Position numbers and translations under genes: made by a program
Origin: Elusimicrobiota bacterium
GTDB lineage: Bacteria; Elusimicrobiota; Elusimicrobia; F11
Reading direction: 5' to 3'
DNA: 10,705 bases
NCBI GenBank assembly: GCA_022709485.1
Contig: JAKLIS010000023.1
Span: 1 to 10,705 of the forward strand
The notes under the pieces: model-generated
Databases searched by the model: none
Told to the model about the DNA's origin: nothing
The model's input: the letters and a program-made list of their open reading frames with translations, nothing else
Shown here: piece after piece, positions 8,263 through 10,705 of the stretch
How positions within the stretch are numbered: the stretch's first letter is position 1
Layout: every line of letters starts with the position of its first letter

Positions 8263-8524
8263 ATGTTATTCGACATGGACGACTCCAAAATAACGGCTCT
8301 TGCTGGGATACGAAATTTTCTCAAGGGAACCACCGGTTTAAAAATCAAAGGACCGTCACGTGATGAAAAATACAGCTCATTGACCGCAAGGGGCGGGACG
8401 GACGCATCGCTGCGGGACACCGCGATCGCCCAAGTTCACCCGGCGCTACACGCCAGAGGACACCATTGGTTTGAGTGAGATCGACAATCTGCACTATCAC
8501 CTCTTTGTCCCGGCCACCAAGGCG
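8263..8524 (+). pseudogene. Deleted remnant of a DDE integrase-type transposase (IS481-like)
   Basis: Two pieces of one transposase family are visible in different plus frames. The first, from ATG 8263 or 8275, reads MDDSKITALAGIRNFLKG and then LKIKGPSRDEKYSSL; this matches my memory of the start of integrase-type transposases that begin MDDSKI...IxxFLKG...KGxxReEKY. The second (8426-8524) reads PKFTRRYTPEDTIGLSEID, then NLHYHLFVPATKA; it corresponds to the later segment RRYTPEDIxLLAexDxLHgxLSGPATK. About 60-80 codons that normally join them are missing, the frame changes between them, and the DDE catalytic core is absent. It cannot move. GGGAGG at 8255-8260 may be the old ribosome site. Family assignment within the rve/IS481-like group is from memory and uncertain. 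Confidence 0.6.
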
Positions 8525-8787
8525 ACCGGGGCAAAGCCACAGGCGTCTGCAATGTCAAACATGAGAACTCCGCCCCCAAACATTATGAATGCTTCCGCCG
8601 CGCGACTTAGGAAAATAAAAGGCATATCATTAATAATCCAGGCAACGGCACTCGCAACGACAAAGCCAACAATTAGTACCCTTTTCAATTTCTTACCGTA
8701 TATCCACAGGGTTTCATTCTTATATGTCCTGACAGACATTCTCAAGGCCATCGGGGCCCGTGCTAAACGCATCCAATTCGGGGGCAA
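8497..8787 (-). pseudogene. Truncated small membrane-protein reading frame
   Basis: A minus frame of 96 codons from TTG 8787. Residues 34-53 (LKRVLIVGFVVASAVAWII) and about 55-80 (MPFIFLSRAAEAFIMFGGG) look like two membrane helices, preceded by a basic part (WMRLARAPMALRMSVRTYKN) that would stay in the cytoplasm. Upstream, the frame is open to a stop at 8856 (reading NPYFFVLSEYIFHRF) but has no ATG, GTG or better start, and no SD is seen. The last 9-10 codons are antisense to the transposase remnant, so the native end seems to be lost. It is best read as a fragment of an older gene cut by the insertion; it could also be a real short gene or a chance frame. No family is recognised. Confidence 0.35.
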
Positions 8788-8843
8788 GAAGCGGTGGAAT
8801 ATATATTCGCTAAGAACGAAAAAATAAGGATTAAATCCGGTAA

Positions 8844-10694
8844 TTATTTTTCCCTAAGCAGGTGACCCCATTGTTTAAGGGCCTCTCGGGCAAGCTGGTG
8901 GGTGGGCGTGATGCTCAAAACCCTCTCCCAATTTTCCCGGGCCCGCTTATAATCTCCACGGCGGAAATAAATGGCACCCAGGTGATACAAGGCTCCCGTG
9001 TGTTGAGGGTTGAGGCGGATGGCTATCTGATATCTTTCGATGGCCAAATCTAGGGCGTTCAACCCATGAAGGGCGTTGCCCACGATATTTTGAACCTCGG
9101 CGCTATTGGGGGAAAACTTAAGGGCTTCTTCCAAAAGCTCAAGCGCCTTTTTATTTTGCTTATTTTCCAGGTAATGAATGCCCAGGTTGGTAAGCGACGT
9201 GGATGATAATTGATTCATATCCTTTTGCCAGCGATACCCGTTTGCCACCAAAAGCCCCACGGCCGCCGCGGCCGGAACCCATCGCCGGTAGTCCCGCCGC
9301 CGCACCCATTCAGACAGGGCCCAGGCTGAAAACCCGGCCATGATAATCAAAGGCGGAACGGTTGGAAGCCTGTATCGAGCCATCAAATAAAACAAAATCA
9401 CGGAAAAGGCATTGATTAAAATAAATATGTGAACCGCCAGCAGACGTTTCCAATGCCGAAAGGAAAGAAACACCCCCATAACAGCCAACGGAAACACAAG
9501 ACCGAACCCAAATAGAGGCAGCCTTAACACCCAGGAATAACGCCTGGCGACGTAAATATCCTCGTAATCCGGGACTTCATAAGCCTGCATGTAAAAGTCT
9601 GCCTTGCTGGCCAATAAAAACAGCCATGCCCCCACGTCCATTTGAATATCAGCCCAGGTTCTCCGAAACCAATAACGAGATATTTCAGAGGGTTTTAACT
9701 TCCGACCACTCTTCAACTCTGCAATTAATCGGGCATCCTGCCCCTCAAATTCCGGGGTTTGCTGCGCCGGAACCAACGGAATATAAAAACCGGTAGCCCC
9801 CTTGTGGTTTCCAATGTAAAAATTACTTCCGGCCTGGCTTGTGGTCAGCACAAAATCTTTCCCAACATAAAAATTGTGCAATGCCGATGGGGACATCACC
9901 AGAATTGTCCCTAAAATAAACGCCGCGGAGCCAAAGAAAATAAATTTCCAACTCGTTCGCCCCTTTAAAAAAAGGAAGAGCCAGAACAAAATTCCAGGAA
10001 CCAGCAGAAGCGCATTGCCCCGCGTTAAAACCAAAAGGCCAAGCCAAACCCCCGTGAAGAACAAAAGGGGCGTGAATTTATACGGTGGGGTCTCCCCCGT
10101 TCCCCCAAATTGTTCAATGCCTCCTGCCGGGGAAAGATTTGATATTTTTTGTTGGGTTAAGATAAGGAACCAAAGAAGCGACGAGCTAAAGAAGACGCTA
10201 AACGCCTCCTTGAGCAACATCCCCTCGTGGAAAATGAAGGAACCATAACCCGCGGCAATTAATCCCGCGCATAAACCAATTCGCCGGTTAAAAAGGCGGC
10301 GGGCGGTATCATAAATCAACAAACACGTCAGAGAACCCACCACAATTTGAATCCAGCGGACGGATTCCGGAGAATACCCGAAGATTTTGTAAAACACGCC
10401 CAAAAAGTATGGATAAAGCGGGTCCTGGTAGAAAACGGAGGGACCCAGCCAATTCCCTTCCGCAATGCGGCGGCCCCAATCATTGTAGCTGGCCGCATCT
10501 CCAGCCAAATGGCTAAAAAAAGGATAATCCGAGCGGATATCCAAAATATGAAAAACTCGCAGGAGAAACGCGGAGAGGAAAACTCCCCCATAATCAGCCC
10601 AAGGTCCCCATCCCCCCTCGCCCTCAAATGAGAGGACGGCGGGGTCATTCGCATTTGCCGGAGACCGGGCCATAGCCTGTTTGGAGTTTTTCAT
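8844..10694 (-). CDS. GT-C (PMT/ArnT-type) membrane glycosyltransferase with C-terminal TPR repeats
   Basis: Integral membrane protein of at least 616 residues. GT39-like enzymes of this type move a sugar from a polyprenyl-phosphate donor to proteins or glycolipids on the outer face of the inner membrane. After a first helix (about 36-52), the first periplasmic loop holds GDAASYNDW (65-73) with the conserved Asp, then FYQDPLYPYFLGVFYKIFG (88-106), both typical of the family. About ten further hydrophobic segments follow up to residue 486. Residues about 498-600 contain three TPR units (LTNLGIHYLENKQNKKALEL, a unit ending in IRLNP, and GALYHLGAIYFRRGDYKRAR). A Gly/Pro-rich insert at 184-206 lies between two helices. 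The ATG at 10694 has no visible SD, and the frame stays open to the window edge, so the true start may be further upstream. The acceptor is unknown. Confidence 0.85.
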   Translation of the reverse strand: MKNSKQAMARSPANANDPAVLSFEGEGGWGPWADYGGVFLSAFLLRVFHILDIRSDYPFFSHLAGDAASYNDWGRRIAEGNWLGPSVFYQDPLYPYFLGVFYKIFGYSPESVRWIQIVVGSLTCLLIYDTARRLFNRRIGLCAGLIAAGYGSFIFHEGMLLKEAFSVFFSSSLLWFLILTQQKISNLSPAGGIEQFGGTGETPPYKFTPLLFFTGVWLGLLVLTRGNALLLVPGILFWLFLFLKGRTSWKFIFFGSAAFILGTILVMSPSALHNFYVGKDFVLTTSQAGSNFYIGNHKGATGFYIPLVPAQQTPEFEGQDARLIAELKSGRKLKPSEISRYWFRRTWADIQMDVGAWLFLLASKADFYMQAYEVPDYEDIYVARRYSWVLRLPLFGFGLVFPLAVMGVFLSFRHWKRLLAVHIFILINAFSVILFYLMARYRLPTVPPLIIMAGFSAWALSEWVRRRDYRRWVPAAAAVGLLVANGYRWQKDMNQLSSTSLTNLGIHYLENKQNKKALELLEEALKFSPNSAEVQNIVGNALHGLNALDLAIERYQIAIRLNPQHTGALYHLGAIYFRRGDYKRARENWERVLSITPTHQLAREALKQWGHLLREK

Positions 10695-10705
10695 GAAGTC
10701 ATTTG

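Noticed and set aside
7838..8524. tRNA-Ala as attachment site of an integrative element
   Set aside because: The remnant lies on the 5' side of the tRNA, no duplicated tRNA end was seen, and the transposase type does not target tRNA genes.
8525..8827. Plus-strand frame continuing from the transposase remnant
   Set aside because: After PATKA the frame no longer resembles a transposase, and it is antisense to the more protein-like minus frame.
8818..8843. Intrinsic terminator after the glycosyltransferase gene
   Set aside because: On the minus strand GGAT-TTA-ATCC is followed by T-rich sequence, but a 4-bp stem is too weak to support a call.

Overview
The window looks like a chromosomal, mostly housekeeping segment from a Gram-negative-type bacterium, probably an uncultured lineage. 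The evidence for an outer membrane is a PorV/PorQ-like beta-barrel protein, and a 3D-domain protein fits peptidoglycan remodelling. I think of groups such as Elusimicrobiota or Omnitrophota, from the pairing of a PorV-like protein with a glycosyltransferase carrying TPR repeats, but this is an impression and not a proof. Coding density is high, Shine-Dalgarno (SD) sites are clear for several genes, and GTG is used as a start for rsmD.

Layout from left to right. At 1-120 the start of an unidentified gene runs off the left edge on the minus strand, in a different frame from the gene before it. At 80-1285 (minus) lies the PorV-like protein. A 330-bp gap holds the divergent promoters. At 1647-2501 (plus) lies an exported or membrane-anchored 3D-domain (MltA-like) protein; its 3' end overlaps the next gene tail to tail.

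From 7910 down to 2479 there is one co-directional minus-strand run: tRNA-Ala(GGC), rsmD, a RecB/Cas4-like PD-(D/E)XK nuclease, argB, argD, eno, ftsB and a small CxxC protein. Gaps are very short, and rsmD/nuclease and argB/argD overlap by a few bases, so this run is probably transcribed as one or two units. It mixes ribosome modification, DNA processing, arginine synthesis (steps 2 and 4 of the acetylated route), glycolysis and cell division. The eno-ftsB pairing is familiar from other bacteria. argB carries one frameshift that splits an otherwise well-conserved enzyme.

From 7911 to 8843 there is no intact gene. This stretch holds a REP-like palindrome next to the tRNA, a decayed transposase/integrase remnant on the plus strand, and a small hydrophobic open frame on the minus strand that looks like a truncated membrane-protein gene. 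The right end, 8844-10694 (minus), is a large GT-C (PMT-type) membrane glycosyltransferase with a C-terminal TPR domain.

I did not find a convincing new multi-gene system. The points most worth a second look are the argB frameshift, the altered catalytic motif of RsmD (GPPY in place of D/N-PPY), the deleted transposase beside a truncated membrane ORF, and the small CxxC protein beside eno-ftsB.
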